Source: Pavlovales sp. CCMP2436 (taxonomy: Eukaryota > Haptophyta > Pavlovophyceae > Pavlovales). From it: DNA of 45,651 nt. The notes under the pieces are model-generated. The model was not told where the DNA came from. It searched no databases and worked only from the letters and a program-made list of their open reading frames with translations. The translations under genes and the position numbers were made by a program. The stretch is from positions 24,997 through 70,647 of the forward strand of contig MU631686.1 of the NCBI GenBank assembly GCA_026770615.1, given 5' to 3'. Below are positions 18,384 through 27,524 of this stretch, piece by piece (the first letter of the stretch is position 1; each line of letters starts with the position of its first letter).

Positions 18384-18633
18384 CTCCAGATATTGGCATA
18401 GCTCTTCATCAGGAATGTCCTCAACCCGGTGTGGAGACATACACTCGACAATCTCGTGAGCTCGCTAAAATATGAGTTATTTATGCAATTGTTGCATGGA
18501 TAACTTGATCACCGACCGTACATGACGGTTAATGTAGGTGAAAGTTGGAGATCTTCGCCCACTTGAGAGCTGGCAGGGGGTGACCAGTCCACAGCCACAC
18601 CTGCGACCGGCGCCTCGCGGGCAGCCGGCGAGC

Positions 18634-20187
18634 TCAGTCGTCTGCGTCATCGCCGATGCGCTCGGCGATCCGGCGGTGGAGCAGCTGGTTGACGCGTAGC
18701 AGCTCTGCCGTGTCCGCCTCGAGCGCCGCGTCGCACGCCGCGCCCCACTGCGCGTCGTCGAGGAGGCAGCCGACGCAGAGCAGCAGCCGCCAGTCGAGCA
18801 GCACCTCGTCGAGCGGATCGGCCTGCCGCTCGCGCATCCACTCACGCAGCTCGTCGACCGCCTCGTCCGCGAGCTCCGCGCCGGCGCCGTCGGTCAGCGC
18901 GCGGAATTCGGGCGTGAAGGTGAAGGCGCAGCCGAGCCAGCCCTGCGCCTGCGACACATTAAAGATGCGCGCGGCGAAGAACTCGACGGGCGCAGTGCGG
19001 TCGGGCCACGCCGCGCGGTTGGCGTTCACGAAGGCGAGCTCGGCTCGAGTTGGCTCTACGAGTCCGGCCGCCTCCGCCGCCGCGTCCGCGCCGCCGCCCG
19101 CCGCGCGCGCCGGCCGCAGCTTGCCGCTCGCGATGAGCGCGGCGCAAGCGGGCGTGGGCTGGTAGGCCTCGACGCCCAGCTCGTCGCCGCCGCCACCGCC
19201 ACCGCCGCCATTGAGCGCGCGAGCCTTGGGCTTGGTGCGGCGCGGCGTGGCGAGCAGCGTGACGAAGCAGCTGGCAGCCTCCGCACCCTCCGCACCCTCT
19301 TTGGCCTGCAGCTTGGCAGCCATGCAGACCTCAGCGGCGGTAAGCTTTTGCGCGCAAGCCAGCCGCGCGAGCATCCAGCCGACGCGGCGCAGGCCGAGGT
19401 GCGCGGCGAGCGCGCGCGCGCGCGCGCATTCGGCCGGCGGCTCGGCGAGGGTAAGGGCATCTGCACCGAGCGGCACCTCGTGCACAGCCGCGACCTCCAC
19501 GCCGCGGCGCGTCCTGCCCGAGGCGACAACGCGGCCGTAAAGAAAGGCGGCGCGCGGGCGCGAGAAGCCGTCGTTGCGGCAGACGCGCAGGAAGGCGGCG
19601 CAGCTCTCCTCGTCCACGCTCACGAAGCGGCAGGCGGGGTCGGGCGGCGTGTCGAGCACGATCGAGTTGGCTGCGCTCTCCGCCACGAGGTCGTCAAGCT
19701 TTCGCGCGCGCGGACGGCGGATGCTGCTGCCCGCGGCGGGCACGCCCAAGGCGGGCGCGTCCGCGTCGCCAGCGGAGACGCCGTCCGCGTAGGCGAGCTC
19801 GAGCATCGCACCGTGCGCGACGCCCGCCGCGGCGAGCGTCGCGCTCGGCTCGAGCGCCGACGCGCCGAGCTTGGCGAGCGAGCGCTGCGCGGCCACGGGC
19901 ACGCCGAGCTGCGCCTCAATCAGCCGCTGCAGGTCGGCGACCGTCGGCGAGCCGCCCGCCGGCACGGAGACGCGCAGCACGCCGTCGCGAGTGCGCACGC
20001 GCACGACGAGCGGCGCGCCGTCGACCGCCGCCGTGCCCGCCGCCGCCGTCACGCCGCCGCGCAACACGCTATGGCGCGGCATGGCCGGCGCGGGCACGAA
20101 TCGTGACGACAGGCGCGCGCGGGGCGCCTCGGTCGGCACGCGCGCCGCAACTAGAGCGAGCGCGCACGCCAGCGGGAGTCCTCCCAT
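18634..20187 (-). CDS. NPL4: NPL4 homologue with N-terminal signal-like extension (candidate SELMA subunit)
   Basis: 517 residues, intact. Residues 59-133 form a ubiquitin-like domain (APLVVRVRTRDG...VADLQRLIEAQLGV), and about 183-390 match the NPL4 MPN-type core: FLRVCRNDGFSRPRAAFLYG, then AVHEVP and HLGLRRVGWMLARLA, then GVEAYQPTPACAALIASGKL. NPL4 with UFD1 is the ubiquitin-binding cofactor of the CDC48/p97 ATPase in ER-associated degradation. The usual NPL4 zinc finger between the two domains is not visible. The first 20 residues (MGGLPLACALALVAARVPTE) look like a signal peptide, followed by an Arg/Ser stretch without Phe at the start; this suits the periplastidal compartment, where a duplicated NPL4 works in the SELMA protein-import machinery. 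That location is inferred. It shares an upstream region with the gene starting at 20672. Confidence 0.85.
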   Translation of the reverse strand: MGGLPLACALALVAARVPTEAPRARLSSRFVPAPAMPRHSVLRGGVTAAAGTAAVDGAPLVVRVRTRDGVLRVSVPAGGSPTVADLQRLIEAQLGVPVAAQRSLAKLGASALEPSATLAAAGVAHGAMLELAYADGVSAGDADAPALGVPAAGSSIRRPRARKLDDLVAESAANSIVLDTPPDPACRFVSVDEESCAAFLRVCRNDGFSRPRAAFLYGRVVASGRTRRGVEVAAVHEVPLGADALTLAEPPAECARARALAAHLGLRRVGWMLARLACAQKLTAAEVCMAAKLQAKEGAEGAEAASCFVTLLATPRRTKPKARALNGGGGGGGGDELGVEAYQPTPACAALIASGKLRPARAAGGGADAAAEAAGLVEPTRAELAFVNANRAAWPDRTAPVEFFAARIFNVSQAQGWLGCAFTFTPEFRALTDGAGAELADEAVDELREWMRERQADPLDEVLLDWRLLLCVGCLLDDAQWGAACDAALEADTAELLRVNQLLHRRIAERIGDDADD

Positions 20188-20671
20188 TGTCGATTTTTAA
20201 ACTGCGGCGCCGATAGCTGTTCATCAGGACTCTGTTTCATGGCACTGGCTCACGAGGCGCAGGCGGCCTGCGAGCGCCCAAGCGAGCACACATGACGAAA
20301 TGTCCCACTGCCAGCAACCCCGACCCCCCATCCCCCTTTCCACCCCCGTTCAGATAAATCCTTTGGATTTAAATTCACCGTCGCACATACTGCCCGTCCT
20401 GCACTTGCAAGCGCAGGTACAGCGGTACAGCATAGCACGTGCTTTGGTGTGTCTTTATAAATTATGCCGTTTCAGTCCTCTCATCGCCTCACCCCACCCC
20501 CCTCCACGTTTTAAAACTCCGAACTTTTCAAAAAGCAGTCGCGCCGATTTTGACAGCTGGGCTCAAGCTGTTGTTGCTCGCGCGCAAGCTCGCGGGCAAG
20601 GAGACGGCAGAGCAGGAGCTGAGGAGCAGAGCTCGGCCGCGGGCAGCTCTTTGCGCGCACGCGCGCCGGGG
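20188..20671. promoter_or_regulatory. Divergent intergenic region between NPL4 and the WW receptor-like gene
   Basis: 484 bp separate the two opposed start codons. TTTATAAATT at about 20453-20462 could be a TATA box for the plus-strand gene. The plus frame is open through much of it, but its residues are low in complexity and the signal peptide at 20672 marks the start. Confidence 0.4.
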
Positions 20672-23272
20672 ATGGGCGGCTCACTCGCGCTCGCCTCACT
20701 CGCGCTCGTCGTGGGTCTCGCCTCGGCCGAGATGAAGCCGCGTTGCGACCTGCTCGTCGACGGGGCCGGCACGTTCCGCGCGCGCGGCACGCGCTACAAC
20801 CGCACGCTCTACACGTGCGTCGGCGCACGCTGCGTGGCCGAGCAGCCGAGCGCCGCCGCTGGCGTGCTGCTGCACTACACGCCCGACTCGGGCTGGTTCT
20901 TCGCGAGCTGCTCGGCCGATGCGCTCGGCCTAGGCGCGGTGGGCAGGCCGCCGCTCGGCCGGTGCGCGAGCACGCTGCTACAGCTGCCAGCGGGGCACAC
21001 CTGCACGGCGGCCGATAGCAGCGGCGCGTGCCTCGCGCCGCCCGAGCGCGCAAGCTGGGCGATCCCCGCCTCCGCCGCGGCCGCCGCGCAGCCCAGCCGG
21101 CCGGTGACGATAAGCTGCGCCCCTCTGCCGTCGCCGGCGGGCCCCGCGTCGCCGCCGCCCCTCATGGCGGGCGTCGGGGAAGTGCACAGCCCGAACGCCG
21201 CAGCCGAACGATCGCCCTCGCCCTCGCCCTCATCGCTCCCTGGCGAGGTCGCTTCGCTGGTCGGCTGCACCGAACTGCGCGTGAGCCACCGCAGCTCCCC
21301 CTCCGCCCCGCCCGCGCTCTTCGAGTACGAGCAGGTGCTCGTGCGGCACAAGCGGCCCGTCTACCGCTGCGTGAGCCAGCAGTGCGTTCCCGCCTCGGTG
21401 CACGCGTCCGCTGCGGCGGGTGACGCCTTCCTCGTCGCGTACGGACACAACGGCCAGTCCGCCATCCGCGCAGCCACTGTCTCGCGCACGCCCTCTGGCT
21501 GGGCCTTCCTGCGCTGCCCCGCCGCGCTGGCCGACGTGCGCCACTTCGAGGCGGACGAGGCGGAGGACGAGGCGGGCTGCACCGCGCTGCTCGCCGCGCC
21601 GTGCGCCGAGTCGCTGCATGACTCGCTCGGCCTGGCCGTCCCGTGCGCAGGCGTGCTCGGCAGCAGCGAGTGGCACGATGTCAACCCCCCCGACAGCCGG
21701 CGCCGCCTGCCCGCGTTCAGCCTCACCTTTGAGTGCGCCGACGCGGTGGCCGCCGGCGCACCGACCAGCGTGCACGGCGCCGGCGGGCACGCGGGCCGCT
21801 CGGGCAGCAGTGGGTGGCAGGCGAACCTGCTCCCCGGCGGAATGGATGGGTGGAAGCCGCCCACCTCCGCCATAGCCACGCCGCCGCCGCCCTCGCCCGC
21901 GGCGCATCCGTCGCCCGCACTGTCGCCGCCGCCGCTGGCCGAGCTCGAGAGTACACCCCACGCCGACGGCGCGGCGGAGACGATCGCCGACCCGCCGGTG
22001 GGCTGCGAGCACCTCCGCCTCGCCCTGCCTGCACCCGCGGGCAACCACACGCTCGAGTACGTGGGCGAGCAGCAGCGCAGACCCGTCTTTCGCTGCGCAG
22101 ACAACGATGGCGGCTGCCTGCCGCTGCAGCTCCTCGGCGGCGCGGCGGCGAACGCGGCGGTGCGCGCGCTGCTCTCGGCCAACTCGGCGGGCGGCTCGGG
22201 CGGCTTCGGCATCTTCCTGAGCTTCCGCAAGCCCGCTGCCGTGTACGCGCCGTCGGGCGGGTGGACGTTCCAGTCGTGCCCGCGCTCGCACGCGGACCCG
22301 CGCCACTTCGACAGCCTGTGCGAGCCGCTCCTCTCCGCCGGGGTGCAGGGCTGCCTCACCGACTCGTCTACCGAGCTCATGTGCGCACTGCCGCCCGAGT
22401 CCGCCTCCTGGTCTGTGGTGCAGCAGCTGCCGCTCGCGGGCAAAGCGGCGCACGCGGCGGTCGAGCGCCACAGGCTCGATCTGCGCTGCCTGCCCACCGC
22501 CGGCGCGCAGCTGATGGTGGCGAGTCCGTCACCCAGCCCGCGCCTGCCGCCCCACTCGCCGCCCCGCCCGCCCCCACGCCACCCGCCGCACCCGCCCCCA
22601 CACCACCCACCGCACCCGCCCCCGCACCGCCCGCCTCACCCGCCGCCGCGGTGGGTGCGCGGCCCGGGCGAGTTAGCGCCGCCGCCCTCGCCGCCGTCGG
22701 ACTTCGGGTTGCTCGGGCTGAGTAGTGTGGGCACGGCGCACTTGGGGCTCAGCAGCTCGGGGGCCGGCTTCGGCGAGGAGGGCGAGTGGAGTGAGAACGT
22801 GGGGTGGACGGAGATCGCATCCCTCTTCGCAGGCGCGGTCGTCGCCGTGATCATGCTGGTGCTGGTACTGCTTTGCCTCGCCAGCCACTACGCCACCGAG
22901 CATGTGGCCAAGGGCGGCGTCGTGCGCGGCGTGGTGGGCGGCGGCGAGGAGGACGACGAGCGCCAGCAGCTCGCCGCGCACGTGCTGGCCATGCCGCCGG
23001 CGCGCGTGCGCGAGCTGCGCGCCGACCTCGAGCGGCAGCAGCGCCTGGCCAACATGATGGGGGGCGGTGTGCTCCGCAGCAGTAGCGGGCCCAACGGCGC
23101 ACCGGGCAAGAGTAGGTGGGAGATGCACCGCGCGCCCGACGGCACTAGGTACTACGTCGACTTGGACTCCGGCATCACGAGCTGGGAGGTACCCGCCGAG
23201 CTGCGCGGCCTCAAGTACTGGGACCACCGCAAGACCGCCGCCGACCTCGCCCTGCCGCCTGAGTTCGAGTGA
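20672..23272 (+). CDS. Type I membrane protein: three Cys modules, Pro-rich stalk, one TM helix, cytoplasmic WW domain
   Basis: 866 residues from the ATG at 20672, chosen because it opens with a clean signal peptide (MGGSLALASLALVVGLASA). Three extracellular modules (about 25-149, 199-355, 445-606) share a pattern: C.xL..., Y/FRC...C(V/L)P, SGW.F..CP, further Cys pairs, a SW or EW, and a closing L.C. They are joined by Ser/Pro linkers; 620-655 is a PPHPPP repeat like extensin-type wall-associated stalks. One TM helix lies at about 715-737. The 129-residue tail has a Glu/Arg helix and a WW domain at about 814-844 (SRWEMHRAPDGTRYYVD, two Trp 22 apart, P near the end), which binds Pro-rich partners. 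Likely a surface or wall-linked receptor/adaptor. The module family is not one I recognise. Confidence 0.85.
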   Translation: MGGSLALASLALVVGLASAEMKPRCDLLVDGAGTFRARGTRYNRTLYTCVGARCVAEQPSAAAGVLLHYTPDSGWFFASCSADALGLGAVGRPPLGRCASTLLQLPAGHTCTAADSSGACLAPPERASWAIPASAAAAAQPSRPVTISCAPLPSPAGPASPPPLMAGVGEVHSPNAAAERSPSPSPSSLPGEVASLVGCTELRVSHRSSPSAPPALFEYEQVLVRHKRPVYRCVSQQCVPASVHASAAAGDAFLVAYGHNGQSAIRAATVSRTPSGWAFLRCPAALADVRHFEADEAEDEAGCTALLAAPCAESLHDSLGLAVPCAGVLGSSEWHDVNPPDSRRRLPAFSLTFECADAVAAGAPTSVHGAGGHAGRSGSSGWQANLLPGGMDGWKPPTSAIATPPPPSPAAHPSPALSPPPLAELESTPHADGAAETIADPPVGCEHLRLALPAPAGNHTLEYVGEQQRRPVFRCADNDGGCLPLQLLGGAAANAAVRALLSANSAGGSGGFGIFLSFRKPAAVYAPSGGWTFQSCPRSHADPRHFDSLCEPLLSAGVQGCLTDSSTELMCALPPESASWSVVQQLPLAGKAAHAAVERHRLDLRCLPTAGAQLMVASPSPSPRLPPHSPPRPPPRHPPHPPPHHPPHPPPHRPPHPPPRWVRGPGELAPPPSPPSDFGLLGLSSVGTAHLGLSSSGAGFGEEGEWSENVGWTEIASLFAGAVVAVIMLVLVLLCLASHYATEHVAKGGVVRGVVGGGEEDDERQQLAAHVLAMPPARVRELRADLERQQRLANMMGGGVLRSSSGPNGAPGKSRWEMHRAPDGTRYYVDLDSGITSWEVPAELRGLKYWDHRKTAADLALPPEFE

Positions 23273-23476
23273 AGCCCGCGGCGCTTTTTGGATGCAGCTC
23301 TCGTCGTCTCGGGCTGGGCGACGCGCCCCCTAGCGTGCCGGTCGGTGCCCCCCCAACGCGGCCCGGTCATTGGGCACCAGGGACGCCGCGGGCTGCATTT
23401 TCAGCGTGTGGCAACGCGCGATATGCGTGTTGGTGCAGCGATATTATTATATATACAAGTACTAGTTACTACAGTG

Positions 23477-23591
23477 CACACAGTGAATTGCGCCTGAGGC
23501 GGCGCTGATCATTTTTTCGTTTTGATTTTTGTTCACACAGTGTATTCCGCCTGAGGCGGCGCTGATCATTTTTTCGTTTTGATTTTTGTTC
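23477..23591. repeat. 57-bp tandem duplication
   Basis: Two units (23477-23533, 23534-about 23590) with core CGCCTGAGGCGGCGCTGATC and ATTTTTTCGTTTTGATTTTT, differing at few bases. CCGCCTGAGGCGG is itself a short hairpin. Located 200 bp after the membrane protein gene. Confidence 0.88.
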
Positions 23592-24309
23592 AATGTTCTT
23601 GTTGTTGTGCCGGTTTGTACTATTACTAATACTAGTAGTACTAATTAGTTCTTCCTAGATCTAGCTTTTGTTATTTCAAACAATTTGGAAGTTCCGAAGG
23701 CGAAGGACCTGCATGGCTGTCGGGTTAGATGTTATTAATATTACTATTACCAGTATTGGGTAGTCCGTGCTCTTAAAAATAGGGAGACACCGTCGAGGTC
23801 GTATCCGCAGTTGCGTGCATTCCCATTCTGAACGGCAGCGCGCATCGGACCCGCTCCCTGCTATGCGGCTCAGCGTTGCGGTCTAGACTTCTTTAATAGT
23901 GTTAGCAGTCGTGTGCACTCTTGGGCGTGGACGGATGTGGATGAGTACTCGAGGGTACTTACAGGGGGTTTACTGGATAGTTATCCTTTCCCCCATTGTG
24001 ACATAATACTTCCGGTCGGCGGCATTGGTCGTCGGGGTTAAGAGAGCTCTTAACCCAACTGGCGGAAGTGGACTCAAAAAGTCCAGGAAGAGTCCAGAAA
24101 GAGTGTTACGGCAATACTGGAGTTTAGGAGAAAGCTTTTCTTTAAACTCTAGTTACGTTTAAGCAATTCGTTTGATTGAGTCGTTGGAAGTCTTTGGACG
24201 TCGTTGATCTTCTGTGCAAGTTTGCACAGCCGCTTAGTCACCTGCCGCGGGGCGCCTCGAGCTCGAGCCGCGCACCTGCACTCAGCAGATACCGTGACTG
24301 GCCTGCAGT
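23592..24309. other. Intergenic; one strong hairpin
   Basis: No gene. 24035-24044 and 24047-24056 form GGGTTAAGAG-AG-CTCTTAACCC. A short direct repeat of AGTCCAG/AGAGTCCAG follows (about 24075-24100). Confidence 0.5.
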
Positions 24310-24566
24310 GTGATCTAGATAGAGGTATATATATGATAGGGATTCAAGCTGGCGTCTGACTGTTCTGCATGTTGTGCTAGTCTGAGCGCTGCGTCGCCTA
24401 TTGCCTGCAGCGTGCCTTAGTCGGCTGCGCTGGCTTGGGCGCCACCGCGCAAGCCGATGGATCTCCGGTAGTGTGCCCGGGCAAGGGCGTTTAGGGAGAT
24501 GATCTGCTGGTTGCTGTTTGTCGTGTTCCCACGCTGGGCAGCAATCGGGGCCAGCGCGCTCAAGCG
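24310..24566 (-). repeat. Dispersed repeat B, copy 1, running into the gap
   Basis: Matches 36573-36810 nearly base for base: tail ATGATAGGGATTCAAGCTGG, then the antisense of the peptide frame QIISLNALARAHYRRSIG. It breaks off exactly at the assembly gap, so the gap is probably unresolved repeat. Confidence 0.8.
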
Positions 24567-25386
24567 NNNNNNNNNNNNNNNNNNNNNNNNNNNNNNNNNN
24601 NNNNNNNNNNNNNNNNNNNNNNNNNNNNNNNNNNNNNNNNNNNNNNNNNNNNNNNNNNNNNNNNNNNNNNNNNNNNNNNNNNNNNNNNNNNNNNNNNNNN
24701 NNNNNNNNNNNNNNNNNNNNNNNNNNNNNNNNNNNNNNNNNNNNNNNNNNNNNNNNNNNNNNNNNNNNNNNNNNNNNNNNNNNNNNNNNNNNNNNNNNNN
24801 NNNNNNNNNNNNNNNNNNNNNNNNNNNNNNNNNNNNNNNNNNNNNNNNNNNNNNNNNNNNNNNNNNNNNNNNNNNNNNNNNNNNNNNNNNNNNNNNNNNN
24901 NNNNNNNNNNNNNNNNNNNNNNNNNNNNNNNNNNNNNNNNNNNNNNNNNNNNNNNNNNNNNNNNNNNNNNNNNNNNNNNNNNNNNNNNNNNNNNNNNNNN
25001 NNNNNNNNNNNNNNNNNNNNNNNNNNNNNNNNNNNNNNNNNNNNNNNNNNNNNNNNNNNNNNNNNNNNNNNNNNNNNNNNNNNNNNNNNNNNNNNNNNNN
25101 NNNNNNNNNNNNNNNNNNNNNNNNNNNNNNNNNNNNNNNNNNNNNNNNNNNNNNNNNNNNNNNNNNNNNNNNNNNNNNNNNNNNNNNNNNNNNNNNNNNN
25201 NNNNNNNNNNNNNNNNNNNNNNNNNNNNNNNNNNNNNNNNNNNNNNNNNNNNNNNNNNNNNNNNNNNNNNNNNNNNNNNNNNNNNNNNNNNNNNNNNNNN
25301 NNNNNNNNNNNNNNNNNNNNNNNNNNNNNNNNNNNNNNNNNNNNNNNNNNNNNNNNNNNNNNNNNNNNNNNNNNNNNNNNNNNNNN
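24567..25386. other. Assembly gap (820 N)
   Basis: Run of N. Open frames called across it are artefacts. The left flank is repeat B and the right flank is inside a retroelement gag, so a repeat/retroelement junction is hidden here. Confidence 0.99.
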
Positions 25387-27405
25387 AGCACCTGGTGTAC
25401 CCATGCATCCACGAGGCCGTGTATGCGTCTCATTTCCGCTGGATGGGTGACGCCGTGGGCCCGCTGATCTCGACCAAGATATTCTCCTGGGACAAGGACG
25501 GAGCCGCGCCGACGAGAGTGGAGTACTCGGACTTCGCGGAGCAGTTCGAGCTTAAGCCCGGGGACAAGTTCGAGAAAATGCTCGACGACGTCTACATGCT
25601 CCACCGGTTGAGCGAGCTCAACACGCGCACCACGGATATAGCTAGATCAAGGAAAAGGAGTACTCAGTCAGCAGCAAGCTGGCCAAGCTCATCTCGGATG
25701 CCGACCTCAAGCTTGAGGCGAAGCTCGCTGAGATCGAGACGCAGTGTGCTCCTCTTCGGACTCCGACCGAGAGCGTGAATAGAGACGGCGCAGATGCGCC
25801 GGCCTTGAAACCAAGTGTCGAGTTCAGAGACACTTCTGCTCTCCTAACCGGCCTTAATGAGCGCGCGGAGACGGCCAGACGCGTCCACCTCGAGGAGATG
25901 GACAAGGCGTCGATCAACCTCCAGAGTTCGAGGCCAGCGTGGCCACCATCAACTGCGAGGCGGAGGTCGCATCCGAAAAGCTCGTTGCGGCGGCCAAGTT
26001 TGGCACGCTGGAAAAGCTGACACGCGCTGTCTGGAATACATCGTGGGAGTGGTCATTCAAAACTGTTTCGGGCCTCTTCACCCTCGACACCTGGACAAGG
26101 CTCGAGAGAGGAAGGCAGACGGGCCTGTGGATGGACGCCAGCTACGAGAGCCGCAACGTGATGAAGTCGATGGAAGACCTGAAGCAGGCTGTCACATTCG
26201 AATCCACGTTAAGGCAGTCCTCGCACTAGGTGAACCCACGGGACATCCCGTCGATGTGGAGCGATTCTTCATGTCCGAGGCGGCTCAGATCAAGCGCCTC
26301 GTGTTGTACAAGCAGAAGTGCGAGAACTTCTTCCCCTCGCTCGCGTACTTTCGCCTTCTCAAGAGCCTACCGACGGGAACCCGGTGGTTGCACCTCTACA
26401 CGGAGGGCATGCGTGTGCCTCCGGAGAGCGTCACTGAGGAGACGGTAGCTCAAGACGGTGGTCCGCAACATGGTGGACGCACCCGTCCTCGGGCACCCTC
26501 CCGACCGGTTTGGAGGACAGAATGGGGCGCGTCTAGAGAATGTGAGGGCGGTGACAGCAGACTACCCACCGAACCGTCCGACGCCGCGCACGTTTCCTGG
26601 GCCACACGCGAACGGCAATCCGCTGATCAAGCGGCAGCCAACTTACGCTCCGCTGGTCTACGAGAAGTGCGCTGTGACTGACCACGACCACGCCGACATG
26701 CGCAAGTTGCAACAGGCATATCCCGGGAATGGGGCGTGTACCAACTGCGGAAGTCTCGATCACTTCGTGAACAAGTGCACAAGACCGGGAGCGCACGCTG
26801 CTCAGCAAAAGCACAGCCTCTTCATGAAGCAGAGGCGTGACGAGCAGGCCAAGGGGACGAGGGATTCGCGCTCCAGGGAGAGTCGCGCGGCCAACGAGGT
26901 ACTCTCGTTCGGCTTCAGCAACGACAGTTGGACGGACCAAGTGGAGGAGGAGGAGCAGGGTGCAACAGTATTTCGTGCCGACTCGCTCTCCACTGTCCTT
27001 GCGGGGCCAATGACGAAGCCGCTGGTCGAGCTGTTTGAGATGCTGGTCGAGCCGCGCGTGCTGATGCTCGAGCCACACGAGCTGCAGCTGCAGCTCGAGC
27101 CCGGAGAAATTGGAGAGGTGCTGTGCCCTCTGTCTACTCCTTTCAAAAAACTATCCACAATCTTTAGGAGCAAGCTCGCCCTTTTAGTAGACAGGGTGGG
27201 TGAGCTGTGGGGAGAGGCAGAGGGGGTGACAAGGCAGGTAAAATCTCTCCGCTACGCCCTAGCTTACACTTCTTCAGTAGAAGAGTTTTCTCTGCTGGCA
27301 GAGGCGGACAGCCTGTTGGCTGCCTGTGACGCGGTGGTAGCTGCACAGGGAGGGCGCAAGGTAATATCGGCAGCCCAAGTGTCCTCTCACTTGGGCTCTG
27401 TCTGA
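25387..27405 (+). pseudogene. LTR-retroelement gag, degenerate
   Basis: Plus-strand Gag-like relic with at least three frame changes. First part (25387-25640): FAEQFELKPGDKFEKMLDDV; middle pieces at 25650-26230 (EKEYSVSSKLAKLISDADLK; KSMEDLKQAVTFESTL); last part 26458-27405 carries a perfect retroviral-type zinc knuckle CTNCGSLDHFVNKC (CX2CX4HX4C) at about 26740-26781, followed by a basic then acidic region. The last frame ends SSHLGSV-stop inside the LTR-like sequence below. The start is lost in the gap. Confidence 0.75.
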
Positions 27406-27524
27406 CATCCTGATTGCCATCTTGAAAACCGCTTTATTCCTTAATTAAGCTCTATAGCTCTCTCTCTCACACTAGCTGCCTTCGACGCTTCACCGCGTCT
27501 CGGACTCGAATCTTCTCTTAGCTC
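27364..27524 (+). repeat. LTR/leader-like sequence
   Basis: Contains the hairpin GCCCAAGTG-TCCTCT-CACTTGGGC followed by TCTGTC, and 110 bp later CGCTTCACCGCGTCTCGGAC; both blocks, in this order, also occur at 1690-1440 on the minus strand. It separates two retroelement frames, so it may be a 3' LTR of the first, a 5' LTR of the second, or a solo junction. Confidence 0.45.

Noticed and set aside
21230..22497. Two long antisense frames over the WW membrane protein gene
   Set aside because: Expected shadows in very GC-rich DNA. The sense frame has signal peptide, TM and WW domain.
24238..25604. Open frames of 280-395 codons across the gap
   Set aside because: They consist mostly of N and are artefacts.
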